This document shows positions 10,453-21,309 of a stretch of DNA of 64,000 bases, one piece after another; the stretch's first letter is position 1, and every line of letters starts with the position of its first letter. This DNA comes from Nitrosospira briensis (GTDB taxonomy: Bacteria; Pseudomonadota; Gammaproteobacteria; Burkholderiales; Nitrosomonadaceae), in the NCBI RefSeq assembly GCF_900115125.1, contig NZ_FOVJ01000005.1:111704-175703 (forward strand). Direction: 5' to 3'. Position numbers and translations under genes: made by a program. The notes under the pieces are model-generated. The model was not told the DNA's origin, ran no database searches, and saw only the letters and a list, made by a program, of their open reading frames with translations.

Positions 10453-11565
10453 ATGAAACGAGTCGGGTTTATCGGATGGCGCGGCATGGTAGGTTCAGTA
10501 CTCATGCAGCGCATGCGGGAAGAGAATGATTTTGCCCTGGTTGAGCCGGCATTTTTTTCCACGTCCCAAAAGGGCGGAAAAGGTCCGGATATCGGCCAGG
10601 AAACGTCATCGCTCAAGGACGCGCATGATATAGATGAACTAAAATCGATGGACATCCTTGTTTCCTGTCAGGGCGGTGATTACACCAGCGCGATTTTCCC
10701 AAGGCTGCGCCAGGAGGGGTGGAAAGGTTACTGGATCGATGCGGCCTCTACATTGCGGATGGGACAGGACGCGATCATCATACTCGACCCCGTCAACCGC
10801 CCGGTTATTGAACAGGCACTGCACGATGGAGTAAAGAACTATATTGGCGGCAATTGCACAGTGAGCCTGATGCTGATGGCAGTTGGCGGATTGTTCGAGG
10901 AAGACATGGTGGAGTGGATGAGCGCCATGACTTATCAGGCGGCTTCCGGCGCGGGCGCACAGAACATGCGGGAGTTACTGCTGCAGATGGGCGAAGCGCA
11001 TCGTGTGGCAAAAAATTTGCTGGACGATCCGGCTGCGGGCATACTTGACATTGACCGCGAGGTTGCGGGAACGCTGCGCAACGCCGGTTTTCCAACGGAG
11101 AATTTCGGCGTGCCGCTGGCAGGCAGCCTTATTCCATGGATAGATAAGGATCTTGGCAATGGGCAGACGCGGGAGGAATGGAAAGGCCAGTCCGAGACGA
11201 ACAAGATCCTGGGGCGTAGCGGTCAGTCGATTCCCGTTGACGGGATATGTGTTCGTGTCGGTGCAATGCGATGTCATAGCCAGGCGCTGACCGTCAAGAT
11301 GAAGAAGGACGTCCCGCTGGATGAGATCGAGGATATTCTGGCAGCTTCCAACAATTGGGTGCGGGTTATTCCCAACGAACGCGAGAGTACACTAAGAGAA
11401 TTAACCCCCGCCGCGGTTACCGGGAAGTTGACCATTCCGGTGGGCCGCTTGCGTAAGCTTGCGATGGGTGGAGAATATCTTTCGGCGTTTACGGTAGGCG
11501 ATCAATTGTTGTGGGGTGCGGCGGAGCCATTACGCAGAATGCTGAGAATCCTGGTGGAAGCCTGA
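10453..11565 (+). CDS. asd: Aspartate-semialdehyde dehydrogenase
   Basis: Asd reduces aspartyl phosphate to aspartate semialdehyde, the branch-point precursor of lysine, threonine, methionine and diaminopimelate. The 370-residue product starts [21 protein letters not shown], a Rossmann NADP-binding start of the Gram-negative type. The active-site cysteine is in [19 protein letters not shown] lies just upstream of the ATG at 10453, which decides against an in-frame ATG 42 bases earlier. It closes the leuCDB-asd run. Confidence 0.96.
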   Translation: MKRVGFIGWRGMVGSVLMQRMREENDFALVEPAFFSTSQKGGKGPDIGQETSSLKDAHDIDELKSMDILVSCQGGDYTSAIFPRLRQEGWKGYWIDAASTLRMGQDAIIILDPVNRPVIEQALHDGVKNYIGGNCTVSLMLMAVGGLFEEDMVEWMSAMTYQAASGAGAQNMRELLLQMGEAHRVAKNLLDDPAAGILDIDREVAGTLRNAGFPTENFGVPLAGSLIPWIDKDLGNGQTREEWKGQSETNKILGRSGQSIPVDGICVRVGAMRCHSQALTVKMKKDVPLDEIEDILAASNNWVRVIPNERESTLRELTPAAVTGKLTIPVGRLRKLAMGGEYLSAFTVGDQLLWGAAEPLRRMLRILVEA

Positions 11566-11782
11566 GAGCCAGAGGCGCGTTTTGCGCTCGCTGCGCGTTA
11601 AGAGAGGCAATAATCCGGGACTCTGCTAACCAGCGGTTGCTGTCGAGCATTTCCTGCTCTCCGTTTCGGGGACATCTTTTCAACAATCCCAATTGAGCGT
11701 ACGCCAATTACCGGGATTAATTGCTTGCCCGATTCCGGGGAGCGATAGTTCTTCTCGCCGTGAACGGGGTTTGGCAAAAAAT

Positions 11783-11796
11783 TTGCCGTACGGCAA
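11783..11796. other. 14-bp perfect palindrome upstream of fimV
   Basis: TTGCCGTACGGCAA is a perfect dyad in the 297-base gap between asd and fimV. Its size and symmetry suit a dimeric regulator site, but no regulator is identified and the rest of the gap shows no gene. Confidence 0.35.
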
Positions 11797-11862
11797 AGAC
11801 AAACTTCAGCAAAGCGTTATTCCCCGCTAGTTCTGATACGTGTTCATAATCCATAAGCTTTC

Positions 11863-13989
11863 TTGAGAGTGTATTTGCCTGTGCGGAAGTTTGCTTCTAA
11901 AGCATGTTTACTTTTGTTTGCGATTATGTCGCCAGCAATCGTATACGCAGCCGGATTGGGCAGATTAACCGTTAATTCCGCTCTGGGCCAACCGTTGAGC
12001 GCGGAAATCGATCTGGTGGCAGTCAAGAAAGAAGAGAAGTCTTCTCTGACGGCCCGTCTCGCGTCGGAGAATACCTTCCGCCGGACAAATGTAGATTACT
12101 CGCCCCTTCTTTCGACATTTAAAACGAGTATCGAAACTCATCCCGATGGGCACCTGTATGTCAGGATTATTTCTTCGCAGCCAGTCGCCGAACCGCTACT
12201 GAATATGCTTGTTGAACTGAATTGGTCATCAGGACGATTATTACGTGAATATACCGTTTTGCTCCCTTCACAAGAACAGGATGGACATTCGCAGGCAGGA
12301 CCGGCAACGCAAACCGCCCCGCCCGTCGGCGCCAGAGCGGAATGGGCGGGCAGCGGGCCGGATTCATCAATCGGGCGAGATGGCAGTTCTCCTCTACGGG
12401 ATAAGACCGTTTCGGGGACAGCGGGCGGCAGGACTGATACCGTTTATGGTCCCGTAAAGCCGGGAGATACGCTGGGCGGAATAGCGAAAATTATAGGTCT
12501 TCCCGCCGGCGTCAGTTTCAATCAGATGCTGGTGGCTTTGCAACGAGCGAATCGCAATGCTTTCTTTGGCAACAATATACACCAGCTTAAGACAGGGCCG
12601 ATTTTAAGAATACCGGACAGTAACGAAATTAGTACGATAACCGCGGCGGAAGCCAACCAGGAAGTAAAAGTACAGACTGCGGACTGGCGCCGGCGCAGAT
12701 TTGAAGACGTAGAAAGCGCGACTGAAGAACTGGATCAAGTGTCAGCCGGAAAGATCGAGCGGGCCGCTGAGGTGTCAGCCGCATCAGATCATGCGCTGCC
12801 GCGAGAGATATTAAAGCTTTCCAGAGTCGAAGAGCCGCGCTATGCCACAAATAACGCGGGCAGTAATGTGGACGGGAGCGTAGATGGCAAGGTGCGCGGA
12901 AAAGAATCAAATTTACAGAGCCAGTTAGAGGCGATGGAAGAAGATGCCATAGCAAGACATGGATCGCTTCGGGAAGCAGGTGAGCGTATTGCGTTGCTTG
13001 AGAAAAATATCGAGAAATTGCAACAGCTGCTGGCGTTGAGAAATCCCTCACTGGCGGGCATGCAGATGCGGGCAGAAGCTATCCTGCCTGTCGAGTGGGA
13101 TGCGGTCGCATTGACTTCCTACCCCGTTTCAGCAGCCCGGCCTGTCTCCTTTCGTACTGAAGAAAATACCGGAATAAACAACCTGGGAAGCCACGAAGAA
13201 TCGGAGATAGCTCTTGCAGCAGCGGATGAGCCGGTAGAAATAGCCAGACCGGTGCAATCAGCCTCGTTGCCAACCGCTCGATCTGCGCCTGACTTTGACC
13301 TCGCGCCGGGAACACATACCAGTAACCTGACCGGTGATCTGGATGCGAATGTAGAATACCTGGGTGGCGCGCTTGTCCTTCTGGTGACAGGTATCGTCGG
13401 AGTGTCCATGGCGCGTCGCACCAGGGAGGCGCCCAGTGACAATGGTACGTTCGCTTCCACTGTCCGCGTGCAGCCGTCTGACCAGACGGTTGCCTCCTTC
13501 ATGAGCCAGGAACTGTATAATGCTGCGGGAGCCGATGGGATGGACGCCGGAAGGCAAACTCATCCGGAGCGTGATGACATTCGGATTGGGACTGCGAAAA
13601 TTGCCGAAAATATCGTGCCGGAAGATTGCGCGCAATCCGGCAAATCCGGGATACCGGCCAGTTCACCTGGCCGTGCTTCATCAGCGCTTATTCCTGTCGC
13701 CACCGAAGACCATGCATTGGATGGCATCAAGCTGTGCATGGACAACATCCGGTTTGCGAGTCCGTCTGCCGATTCAATAAAAAGCGGAGTCGTAGAACGT
13801 AACCACCGGTGGCACGAGATAGTTTCGGGGATTGACTTGGCCAGAGCTTATCAGGAAATGGGTGACAACGACGCCGCCGCGCAAGCTCTTCAGCAAGTAA
13901 TGCAGGAGGGCGACGCACAGCAACAGGAAAGCGCAAGATTGGTATTGGCGAGACTCCACGATCCGGCTCAGCTTGGCTCACAAGACTGA
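11863..13989 (+). CDS. fimV: FimV/HubP family polar envelope protein
   Basis: FimV-type proteins are inner-membrane, peptidoglycan-binding proteins needed for type IV pilus assembly or polar organisation. The 708-residue product has a signal-like segment (about residues 10-30), the N-terminal FimV domain (GLGRLTVNSALGQPLSAEID), a LysM-like domain at about 190-250 (GPVKPGDTLGGIAKIIG), a predicted coiled coil near 340-390, a single membrane segment near 500 (GGALVLLVTGIVGV) and the conserved C-terminal FimV domain with DLARAYQEMGDNDAA. The start is a TTG at 11863; a GTG two codons later is an alternative. It is shorter than the Pseudomonas FimV. Confidence 0.9.
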   Translation: MRVYLPVRKFASKACLLLFAIMSPAIVYAAGLGRLTVNSALGQPLSAEIDLVAVKKEEKSSLTARLASENTFRRTNVDYSPLLSTFKTSIETHPDGHLYVRIISSQPVAEPLLNMLVELNWSSGRLLREYTVLLPSQEQDGHSQAGPATQTAPPVGARAEWAGSGPDSSIGRDGSSPLRDKTVSGTAGGRTDTVYGPVKPGDTLGGIAKIIGLPAGVSFNQMLVALQRANRNAFFGNNIHQLKTGPILRIPDSNEISTITAAEANQEVKVQTADWRRRRFEDVESATEELDQVSAGKIERAAEVSAASDHALPREILKLSRVEEPRYATNNAGSNVDGSVDGKVRGKESNLQSQLEAMEEDAIARHGSLREAGERIALLEKNIEKLQQLLALRNPSLAGMQMRAEAILPVEWDAVALTSYPVSAARPVSFRTEENTGINNLGSHEESEIALAAADEPVEIARPVQSASLPTARSAPDFDLAPGTHTSNLTGDLDANVEYLGGALVLLVTGIVGVSMARRTREAPSDNGTFASTVRVQPSDQTVASFMSQELYNAAGADGMDAGRQTHPERDDIRIGTAKIAENIVPEDCAQSGKSGIPASSPGRASSALIPVATEDHALDGIKLCMDNIRFASPSADSIKSGVVERNHRWHEIVSGIDLARAYQEMGDNDAAAQALQQVMQEGDAQQQESARLVLARLHDPAQLGSQD

Positions 13990-14159
13990 ACCTACTACCG
14001 GCGATCGACCGCTATTTTTCACTATTCTGCGACGCCAGGTCCACTTGTACACGCAGTGTTCAATTCCCCATATTGTCTTCCGGCAAGCCTGCCTGGGAAG
14101 TCCCTGTATAATCCTCAAGTGAAGTTCAGGATAATCATGACCATTGCGATGCCGCTGCC

Positions 14160-14966
14160 GTGAGAATCGCAATGGTGCTGGAGTACGATGGCAGCAATTT
14201 TTGCGGCTGGCAAAGCCAGCGATCCGGCGGTTCGGTGCAGGACGCGGTAGAAGCAGCGCTATCGAAAATCGCATGCGAAAATATCCGGGTAGTTACGGCC
14301 GGACGTACTGATGCCGGCGTTCATGCCTCATATCAGGTTTTGCATTTTGACACCCAGGCCCAGCGCCCAATGACCGCCTGGGTCAGGGGCGCCAATGCGC
14401 TGTTACCCGAGAGTATCGCCGTGCTGTGGGCATCGCAGATTTCCGATGAATTCCACGCTCGCTATTGCGCGACTGAACGACGCTATCTTTATCTTCTGTC
14501 GAATCATCCGTCCCGTCCCGGGCTTAATCGGGGCAAAGTCGGCTGGTTTCATCAAACGCTCGATCTTGAGCCTATGCGGACCGCAGCGCAGACGCTGCTG
14601 GGTGAACACGATTTCAGCGCCTTTCGCGCGGCCGAGTGCCAGGCCAAATCTCCTGTACGAAATCTGACAAAACTTGAGATTACACAATTGGGCGACATTA
14701 TCGTGTTTGAACTGCGCGCCAACGCGTTTCTTCATCACATGGTGCGCAATATTGTCGGCTGCCTCATTTATGTGGGAAAAGGAAAGTATCCGCCGGAATG
14801 GATGGGCACCCTGGTGAAAAGCGGTAAGCGTAGCGAAGCTGCGCCGACTTTTCCTGCCGCGGGGTTATACTTGACGGGAGTCAGCTATGACGCCAGATGG
14901 AAATTTCCTCCCTTTGTCGAGCCGCCGCTTGCGTCAGTTTTGCCAAGGACAAGCAGGCCTCGCTAA
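14160..14966 (+). CDS. truA: tRNA pseudouridine(38-40) synthase TruA
   Basis: TruA makes pseudouridine at positions 38-40 of the tRNA anticodon stem. The GTG start gives MRIAMVLEYDGSNFCGWQSQ, the standard family opening. The catalytic aspartate is in AGRTDAGVHA (about residue 58), and NAFLHHMVRNIVG is the C-terminal signature. The length of 268 residues is normal. Position between fimV and trpF is the usual betaproteobacterial order. Confidence 0.96.
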   Translation: MRIAMVLEYDGSNFCGWQSQRSGGSVQDAVEAALSKIACENIRVVTAGRTDAGVHASYQVLHFDTQAQRPMTAWVRGANALLPESIAVLWASQISDEFHARYCATERRYLYLLSNHPSRPGLNRGKVGWFHQTLDLEPMRTAAQTLLGEHDFSAFRAAECQAKSPVRNLTKLEITQLGDIIVFELRANAFLHHMVRNIVGCLIYVGKGKYPPEWMGTLVKSGKRSEAAPTFPAAGLYLTGVSYDARWKFPPFVEPPLASVLPRTSRPR

Positions 14967-15012
14967 TTGCTTTGTGACAGGCCAGGATTATGGGAACACC
15001 AGAGATTGGGTT

Positions 15013-15639
15013 ATGGCCGTTCGAGTAAAAATTTGCGGTATAACACGTGTCGAGGATGCGCTCGCTGCAGTGCGGCTTGGCGCTGATGCCATCGGGTTCG
15101 TGTTCTGGAGGCAAAGCGCACGTTACATCACGCTCTCCAAAGCCCGCGAAATTATCGCTGCGCTACCGGCATTCGTTACCGTCGTGGGTGTGTATGTGGA
15201 CCCGGACCGGGATTGGGTAGAAGAAACCTTGTCAATAGCGGGTCCGGATTTGCTCCAATTTCATGGTAACGAGCCCCCGGAATTCTGCGGGCAATTTTCG
15301 CGGCCTTATATAAAGGCTGTGCGAGTCAGAGAGGGGGTAGATTTGCTACAATACGCATCCCGTTATGCTGGAGCCAGAGGCTTGCTGCTGGATACCTATA
15401 TTGAAGGCGAGACGGGTGGAACGGGGCATGCATTTGACTGGAGTCTGATTCCCCCACATTTACAGCTGCCGCTTATCCTTTCGGGGGGGCTGCATGCTGG
15501 CAATATTTCAGAGGCGATTCAGCAGGCCAACCCTTGGGCGGTGGATGTGTCAAGCGGTGTCGAATCATCCAAAGGTATCAAAGACGCGGAAAAAATTGAC
15601 GCGTTCATGCGAGGAGTCCGAACCAGTGAAAGTTTATGA
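15013..15639 (+). CDS. trpF: Phosphoribosylanthranilate isomerase
   Basis: TrpF isomerises phosphoribosylanthranilate to its carboxyphenylamino-deoxyribulose form in tryptophan synthesis. The ATG at 15013 gives [16 protein letters not shown], with the catalytic cysteine in KICGIT; the longer open frame upstream overlaps truA and is not used. [15 protein letters not shown] is the phosphate-binding C-terminal loop. The length is 208 residues. Its last 14 bases overlap the start of trpB, so the two are coupled. Confidence 0.96.
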   Translation: MAVRVKICGITRVEDALAAVRLGADAIGFVFWRQSARYITLSKAREIIAALPAFVTVVGVYVDPDRDWVEETLSIAGPDLLQFHGNEPPEFCGQFSRPYIKAVRVREGVDLLQYASRYAGARGLLLDTYIEGETGGTGHAFDWSLIPPHLQLPLILSGGLHAGNISEAIQQANPWAVDVSSGVESSKGIKDAEKIDAFMRGVRTSESL

Positions 15640-16822
15640 TCTTCCAGATGGCGGTGGGCATTTTGGCCCGTATGGGGGCGTATTTGTTGCTGAAACGCTC
15701 ATTGCAGCCTTGGAGGAATTGCGCGCACAGTACGATCGCTATCGTGAGGACGCGGATTTTCAGGCCGAATTTGCCTATGAGTTGAAGCATTATGTAGGAC
15801 GGCCCAGTCCCATCTATCATGCAAAAAGATGGTCGGCCCATTTGGGCGGCGCACAGATTTTATTGAAGCGCGAAGACCTGAATCATACCGGCGCCCATAA
15901 AATCAATAATGCCATCGGACAGGCTCTCCTGGCGAGGCGGATGGGCAAATCGCGGGTGATCGCCGAGACCGGCGCCGGCCAGCATGGTGTGGCCACCGCG
16001 ACGGTAGCGGCGCGCTACGGCATGAAATGCATTGTTTATATGGGCTCGGTGGACGTAGAACGTCAAGCCGCCAATGTTTACCGGATGAAGCTTCTGGGCG
16101 CCACGGTGGTTCCGGTTGAATCAGGGTCCCGGACATTGAAGGATGCGCTGAATGAGGCCATGCGCGACTGGGTGACCAATATCGGGGATACCTTTTATAT
16201 CATTGGCACGGTTGCAGGACCGCATCCCTATCCAATGATGGTACGTGATTTTCAGGCAATCATAGGGCGGGAAGCAATTGTGCAGATGCAGGAAGAATAT
16301 GGACGCCAGCCGGATGCGCTGATCGCCTGCGTGGGCGGCGGATCAAATGCAATCGGCCTTTTTTATCCCTACCTGGACAGCGACATCCGCATGATCGGCG
16401 TGGAAGCGGCGGGTCGTGGAATAGAGAGCGGGGAGCACGCAGCTACTCTGACGACGGGAAGGCCGGGTGTATTGCACGGCAATCGCACCTATCTGATTCA
16501 GGATGAGAATGGTCAGATTATCGAAACCCACTCCATTTCGGCCGGTCTGGATTATCCCGGCGTCGGCCCCGAACACGCGTGGCTCAAGGACAGCAATCGC
16601 GCTGAATATATCGGGATAACCGACGACCAGGCACTGGAGGCATTTCATGCCCTTTGTCATTACGAAGGGATCATACCGGCGCTGGAATCGAGCCATGCGC
16701 TGGCATATGCCGCTCAGCTTGCACCCACGCTTGCCAGGGACAAGCTTTTGCTGGTGAACCTTTCCGGGCGCGGCGACAAGGATATGGCCACCGTGGCGCA
16801 CGCTTCCGATATCACCTTCTGA
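15626..16822 (+). CDS. trpB: Tryptophan synthase beta chain
   Basis: TrpB condenses indole with serine to form tryptophan, using pyridoxal phosphate. The GTG at 15626, preceded by GAGGAG, gives [18 protein letters not shown] and 398 residues. The PLP lysine is in [11 protein letters not shown], the glycine-rich phosphate loop is [10 protein letters not shown], and [12 protein letters not shown] is intact. The start lies inside the end of trpF and trpA follows after 11 bases, so trpFBA is one operon. Confidence 0.97.
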   Translation: MKVYDLPDGGGHFGPYGGVFVAETLIAALEELRAQYDRYREDADFQAEFAYELKHYVGRPSPIYHAKRWSAHLGGAQILLKREDLNHTGAHKINNAIGQALLARRMGKSRVIAETGAGQHGVATATVAARYGMKCIVYMGSVDVERQAANVYRMKLLGATVVPVESGSRTLKDALNEAMRDWVTNIGDTFYIIGTVAGPHPYPMMVRDFQAIIGREAIVQMQEEYGRQPDALIACVGGGSNAIGLFYPYLDSDIRMIGVEAAGRGIESGEHAATLTTGRPGVLHGNRTYLIQDENGQIIETHSISAGLDYPGVGPEHAWLKDSNRAEYIGITDDQALEAFHALCHYEGIIPALESSHALAYAAQLAPTLARDKLLLVNLSGRGDKDMATVAHASDITF

Positions 16823-16833
16823 CACCGCCACTC

Positions 16834-17661
16834 ATGACCCGGATCACTACCGTTTTTGACAAACTGCGCAAGCAAAACAGGAAAGCACTGATTCCTTTCA
16901 TAACCGCAGGCGACCCCGATCCTGCCCTGATGATTCCACTGATGCATGAACTGGTGAAGGCGGGAGCTGACGTCATTGAGTTGGGCGTTCCGTTTTCCGA
17001 TCCCATGGCTGATGGACCGACCATCCAGCGGTCTTCGGAACGGGCGTTGAAGTATGGCGTGGGTTTGAAAGACGTCCTGACCATGGTGGAGGAATTCAGA
17101 AAAGATGATATTGCTACGCCGGTTGTACTGATGGGCTATGCAAATCCGATAGAAGCGATGGGATACGAGGCATTTACGGCAAGAGCAAGAGCATGCGGCG
17201 TGGATGGAGTATTGACAGTGGATTATCCGCCTGAAGAATCCGCGGAGTGGGTAGCGTATCTCAACCGGCAGCAAATTGACGCAATTTTTCTGCTTTCTCC
17301 CACTACTCCGCTAGCGCGCATCGAACAGGTGGCGAAGATGGCGCAGGGATATATATATTATGTTTCGCTGAAAGGCGTAACGGGCGCATCGAATCTTGAC
17401 CTGCGCGAGGTAGCGGGCAGATTGGCCCAGCTACGTTCCTGCATCTCCATTCCCATTGGCGTTGGTTTCGGCATTCGTGACAGCATGACCGCCAAGGCAG
17501 TGGCGGGGCTTGCCGACGCGGTCGTTATAGGTAGCCGCATTATCGAAGAAATAGAAAACTCAACCAGAGAAAACCTGCTGTCAAACGTATATCGCCTGGT
17601 GAAAAGCCTCCGCAGCGCCATTGACGAAGCCCAGCCCGAAACATTAGTCAGCCATCATTAA
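16834..17661 (+). CDS. trpA: Tryptophan synthase alpha chain
   Basis: TrpA cleaves indole-3-glycerol phosphate and passes indole to TrpB. The ATG at 16834 gives [15 protein letters not shown] and 275 residues. The family signature [19 protein letters not shown] contains the catalytic glutamate, and the second catalytic aspartate is in [22 protein letters not shown] is the phosphate-binding loop. It lies 11 bases after trpB and 12 before accD. Confidence 0.97.
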   Translation: MTRITTVFDKLRKQNRKALIPFITAGDPDPALMIPLMHELVKAGADVIELGVPFSDPMADGPTIQRSSERALKYGVGLKDVLTMVEEFRKDDIATPVVLMGYANPIEAMGYEAFTARARACGVDGVLTVDYPPEESAEWVAYLNRQQIDAIFLLSPTTPLARIEQVAKMAQGYIYYVSLKGVTGASNLDLREVAGRLAQLRSCISIPIGVGFGIRDSMTAKAVAGLADAVVIGSRIIEEIENSTRENLLSNVYRLVKSLRSAIDEAQPETLVSHH

Positions 17662-17673
17662 CTTCACCTACTT

Positions 17674-18543
17674 ATGAGCTGGTTTCAGAAACTTCTTCCG
17701 CCAAAAATAAAGCGTAAGGAAAGCGGCGAAAAAAAGGCCGTGCCCGAAGGGCTGTGGAGCAAATGCGCGTCCTGCGAAGCAGTGCTTTACTACTCTGACT
17801 TGGGAAATAATCTCAACGTCTGCCCCAAATGCAATCATCACAACCGCATTTCTGCCCGGGTGCGCCTTGATTTATTCCTGGATGCGGAGGGACGCCACGA
17901 GATCGGCCGTGAGGTTCAGTCGCTTGACCCGCTTAAATTCAAGGACAGCAAACGCTACGTTGATCGGCTGTCAGAGGCAAAAAAAGATACCGACGAGGAC
18001 GACGCTCTCGTGGTGATGCAAGGCAGCGTCAAAACGATACCCCTGGTTGCAGCGGCATTCGAATTCGGGTTTATGGGCGGCTCGATGGGGTCGGTGGTGG
18101 GAGAGCGCTTTGCCCGCGGGGTTGAGTCCTGCCTTGAGCAGCGCCTGGCCTTTGTATGCTTCTCAGCCAGCGGGGGCGCGCGCATGCAGGAAGGCTTGCT
18201 GTCTTTAATGCAAATGGCTAAAACAACGGCGGCGCTTACGCGGTTGGGTCAGGAACGGTTGCCCTTTATCTCTGTGCTGACAGATCCCACAATGGGTGGA
18301 GTATCGGCCAGCTTTGCCTTTATCGGTGACGTGGTAATTGCTGAGCCAGGCGCCCTCATAGGATTCGCAGGGCCACGCGTTATCGAGCAGACGGTGCGGC
18401 AAACCCTGCCGGAAGGATTTCAACGCGCGGAATTCCTGCTGGAACACGGAGCGATAGACATGATAGTAGACCGCCGCCGCATGCGAGACAAGATCGCCAA
18501 TCTCTGCACCTTACTGATGCGTACCTCTCCGCCGTCATCTTGA
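17674..18543 (+). CDS. accD: Acetyl-CoA carboxylase carboxyltransferase, beta subunit
   Basis: AccD with AccA transfers the carboxyl group from biotin to acetyl-CoA, the first committed step of fatty acid synthesis. The 289-residue product begins [13 protein letters not shown] and has the N-terminal four-cysteine zinc ribbon (CASC and CPKC, residues about 32-54). The acyl-CoA-binding core [12 protein letters not shown] and the downstream [10 protein letters not shown] are present. It lies 12 bases after trpA, the usual position. Confidence 0.97.
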   Translation: MSWFQKLLPPKIKRKESGEKKAVPEGLWSKCASCEAVLYYSDLGNNLNVCPKCNHHNRISARVRLDLFLDAEGRHEIGREVQSLDPLKFKDSKRYVDRLSEAKKDTDEDDALVVMQGSVKTIPLVAAAFEFGFMGGSMGSVVGERFARGVESCLEQRLAFVCFSASGGARMQEGLLSLMQMAKTTAALTRLGQERLPFISVLTDPTMGGVSASFAFIGDVVIAEPGALIGFAGPRVIEQTVRQTLPEGFQRAEFLLEHGAIDMIVDRRRMRDKIANLCTLLMRTSPPSS

Positions 18544-18574
18544 CGTTTCTTTGCGTTCAGACCGGAGTGCGAGG

Positions 18575-19921
18575 ATGGTAGGAAACGAGCTCCGTCCGGA
18601 ATCCAGAACACTTTCAGAGTGGTTGCGCCAACTCGAACGTATCCACCCCAAGACGATCGAGATGGGACTGGAGCGTATAGACTATGTCAGGGCCGAGCTG
18701 GGCCTCGTGCCTTCCTTTCCCATCATTACGGTCGGCGGGACCAATGGCAAAGGGTCGTCATGCGCCATGATGGAGGCGATTCTGAGCCATGCCGGGTATC
18801 GTGTGGGTTGTTATACGTCACCGCATTTATTGCGTTATAACGAGCGCGTGCGAGTAGGCCGGCAGGAAGCAAGCGACGACGAGTTGTGCAATAGTTTCCG
18901 GGCTGTAGAGTCCGCTCGCATCAGGGCAGGTGTTTCCCTGACTTATTTCGAGTTTGGCACGCTGGCGGCAATGGAACTGTTCATACGGGCCGAAGTGGAT
19001 ATCGCGATACTGGAGGTGGGACTGGGCGGACGTTTGGACGCTGTAAATATTTTTGACGCTGATTGTGCCGTGCTCACCAGTGTAAATTTCGATCATATGG
19101 ATTACCTGGGCAATACGCGCGAGGAAATTGGATGGGAAAAGGCCGGGATTTTCAGACGCGGGAAGGCTGCTGTGTGTGCGGAGCCTGATATCCCTGCCAG
19201 CGTGCGTAATCATGCCAAGGCGATCGGCGCAAATTTAATCCATATCGGGGAACAGTTCGGGTACTCAAGCAATGCCGACGCATCCGCCTGGAGTTATTGG
19301 GGGAGCGGAGGAAAACGTCATTCGCTTCCCTATCCCGCCCTGCGGGGAGCTTGTCAGCTGCTTAACGCCAGCGCCAGCCTGGCTGCGCTGGATTGTATCA
19401 GGGACAGGTTGCCGATTACCATGAGTGATATACGTCAGGGTTTACTGGATGTGGCATGGCCAGGCCGATTTCAGGTTTTGCCGGGACGGCCCGTCACAGT
19501 GCTGGACGTGGCTCACAATCCAAGCGCCGCAGGTGTTCTGGCCAGCAGTCTCGACAGCATGGGGCGATATCGGAAAACCTATGCTGTATTCGCGATGCTT
19601 AAGGATAAGGATATTGCCGGTGTAGCGAGGGCACTCGCTGCGAGGGTGGATATATGGTTGATAGCGGGCATCGACGCGCCGCGTGGTGCCTCGGCCGATG
19701 AAGTGATACGAGTATTGGAAGAGGAAGGCATTGGGAGAGAGGGGCCAGGAGGGGGAGGAGAGAAACCAATTCTTGCTTTTTCCGATCCTGCCGCAGCCTA
19801 TGCATTTGCCTGTGAGCAGGTCAGCCGAGATGGCAAGGGAAATGATAGAATCTGCGTTTTCGGCTCGTTCCATACTGTGGCCGAGGTATTACGATACCGG
19901 ACCGCGGTTGAGCACGGTTAG
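18575..19921 (+). CDS. folC: Bifunctional folylpolyglutamate / dihydrofolate synthase
   Basis: FolC adds glutamate to dihydropteroate and folates. The P-loop GGTNGKGSSCAMMEAI and the following YTSPHL motif identify the Mur-ligase-like family, and LDVAHNPSAAGVLA marks the C-terminal domain. The ATG at 18575 is preferred, giving MVGNELRPESRTLSEWL and 448 residues; a TTG eight codons upstream is possible. The gene sits between accD and a SPOR protein gene, which is the usual order in this class. Confidence 0.95.
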   Translation: MVGNELRPESRTLSEWLRQLERIHPKTIEMGLERIDYVRAELGLVPSFPIITVGGTNGKGSSCAMMEAILSHAGYRVGCYTSPHLLRYNERVRVGRQEASDDELCNSFRAVESARIRAGVSLTYFEFGTLAAMELFIRAEVDIAILEVGLGGRLDAVNIFDADCAVLTSVNFDHMDYLGNTREEIGWEKAGIFRRGKAAVCAEPDIPASVRNHAKAIGANLIHIGEQFGYSSNADASAWSYWGSGGKRHSLPYPALRGACQLLNASASLAALDCIRDRLPITMSDIRQGLLDVAWPGRFQVLPGRPVTVLDVAHNPSAAGVLASSLDSMGRYRKTYAVFAMLKDKDIAGVARALAARVDIWLIAGIDAPRGASADEVIRVLEEEGIGREGPGGGGEKPILAFSDPAAAYAFACEQVSRDGKGNDRICVFGSFHTVAEVLRYRTAVEHG

Positions 19922-19927
19922 AATCAT

Positions 19928-20617
19928 ATGGCAAAGACCGTCAGCGAAGAAGAAATTCAATTAAGGAAGCGCGCCAGAAGACGCCTTGTCGGTGCTGTTA
20001 CCCTGGTGATCGCAGCAATTGTCATTTTGCCCATGGTGCTTGATAGCAAGCCCGAGCAGCGAAGTCACCAGATTGACATTCGCATACCATCGGAAGACTC
20101 GGTAGGTGAACTCGCCCCCGAAGCCACTCCCGGCACTCCCCCCGCTGAGGCACAGGTTGCGACTATCCCTGAAGGACCTGCAACTGGAATGCAGGAGGAC
20201 CAAAGCGCGTCCCAGCCAGCAGCCAATGCCGCTCGATCGGTGAAAAACCCCATGGAGAAACGGGATGCCGCTTCCGGAACCGAAGGGCGGACTCCGGACC
20301 CCAAGGCCCCCAAGGCCCCCAAGGCCGAATCAACCGGCAAAACGTCCACATCTGCCGTTGACGCAGATCTGTTTGTCGTGCAATTGGGCGCTTTTTCCAA
20401 CCCTGCGAAGGCCAGACAACAGTTGCGAAGCGTGATGTCGAAGGATATCAAGGCACAGCCGGATGCGAAAGCCTATACTGAAACACTCAAGTCGGACAAG
20501 GGGGACATAACGCGCGTGCGCGTTGGTCCTTTCCGGACACGCGAAGAAGCAGAGAGTACGCGCGAGACACTGAACAGCTTGGGATTCGAAGGCGTAGTGA
20601 CAGAGAAAGGGCCATGA
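19928..20617 (+). CDS. SPOR domain protein (DedD-like)
   Basis: This 229-residue protein has a short basic cytoplasmic start, one membrane segment at about residues 18-37 (LVGAVTLVIAAIVILPMVL), a long Pro/Ala-rich linker and a C-terminal SPOR domain from about 148 (LFVVQLGAFSNPAKARQQL). SPOR domains bind denuded septal peptidoglycan, so a role in cell division like DedD is likely. Its place between folC and cvpA matches dedD in other Proteobacteria. The linker contains a threefold 9-base repeat (CCCAAGGCC, 20300-20326) encoding Pro-Lys-Ala. Confidence 0.88.
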   Translation: MAKTVSEEEIQLRKRARRRLVGAVTLVIAAIVILPMVLDSKPEQRSHQIDIRIPSEDSVGELAPEATPGTPPAEAQVATIPEGPATGMQEDQSASQPAANAARSVKNPMEKRDAASGTEGRTPDPKAPKAPKAESTGKTSTSAVDADLFVVQLGAFSNPAKARQQLRSVMSKDIKAQPDAKAYTETLKSDKGDITRVRVGPFRTREEAESTRETLNSLGFEGVVTEKGP

Positions 20618-20653
20618 TGAGATCACCGAACAGCAACAGGCTTCGTAATTTTT

Positions 20654-21172
20654 GTGTTTACAGATGACCTGACTATCTTCGATTACTCTGTTCTCGCCAT
20701 ACTCGTCTTATCGATATTGCTGAGCATGGTACGGGGCGTGGTGCGCGAGATATTGTCGCTGGCTGGCTGGGTAGTTGCATTCATGGTGGCGAACTCATTT
20801 GCAGCAGGTTTTGCGCCCCTGCTTCCTTCCGGAATCTCTGGTGAATCACTGCGTTTATTGCTGGCCTTTGCCGCGTTGTTTCTCTCATCATTGCTGGCAA
20901 TGGGCTTGATTACCATGTTGATATCGGCTTTGGTAAAAACCGTGGGGCTCGGGTTTGCGGACAGATTCATGGGGTCGCTGTTCGGTTTTGCCCGTGGATT
21001 GCTGGTAGTGTTATTAATGGTGCTGGCCGCTGGACTCACAGCGCTGCCGCAGGAACCGTTCTGGAAGAAAGCCGTGCTGAGCAAGCCTTTGGAAATGGCG
21101 GCGATGATGGTTATACCCTGGCTGCCGAGAGATTTATCGAAGCGCATCAGTTATGTGAAAACTGAAGCCTGA
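20654..21172 (+). CDS. cvpA: CvpA family membrane protein
   Basis: CvpA is a small inner-membrane protein named for colicin V production; its true role is unclear and it is usually coexpressed with purF. The 172 residues contain four hydrophobic segments, and FDYSVLAILVLSILLSMVRG and VREILSLAGW are family features. The start is a GTG at 20654. purF follows after 137 bases. Confidence 0.92.
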   Translation: MFTDDLTIFDYSVLAILVLSILLSMVRGVVREILSLAGWVVAFMVANSFAAGFAPLLPSGISGESLRLLLAFAALFLSSLLAMGLITMLISALVKTVGLGFADRFMGSLFGFARGLLVVLLMVLAAGLTALPQEPFWKKAVLSKPLEMAAMMVIPWLPRDLSKRISYVKTEA

Positions 21173-21309
21173 ATAATGTGAACGGTGATCTTAGGTAGAG
21201 AAAAGGCGGGCGGAAAAATACATTTCTCCTTGCCGTATGAAACCTTCTGAATATTTTTTTGCACTTTTTTGTGCAGCGTTGATATAAAGCCATCTTTGCG
21301 GAGCGCATC

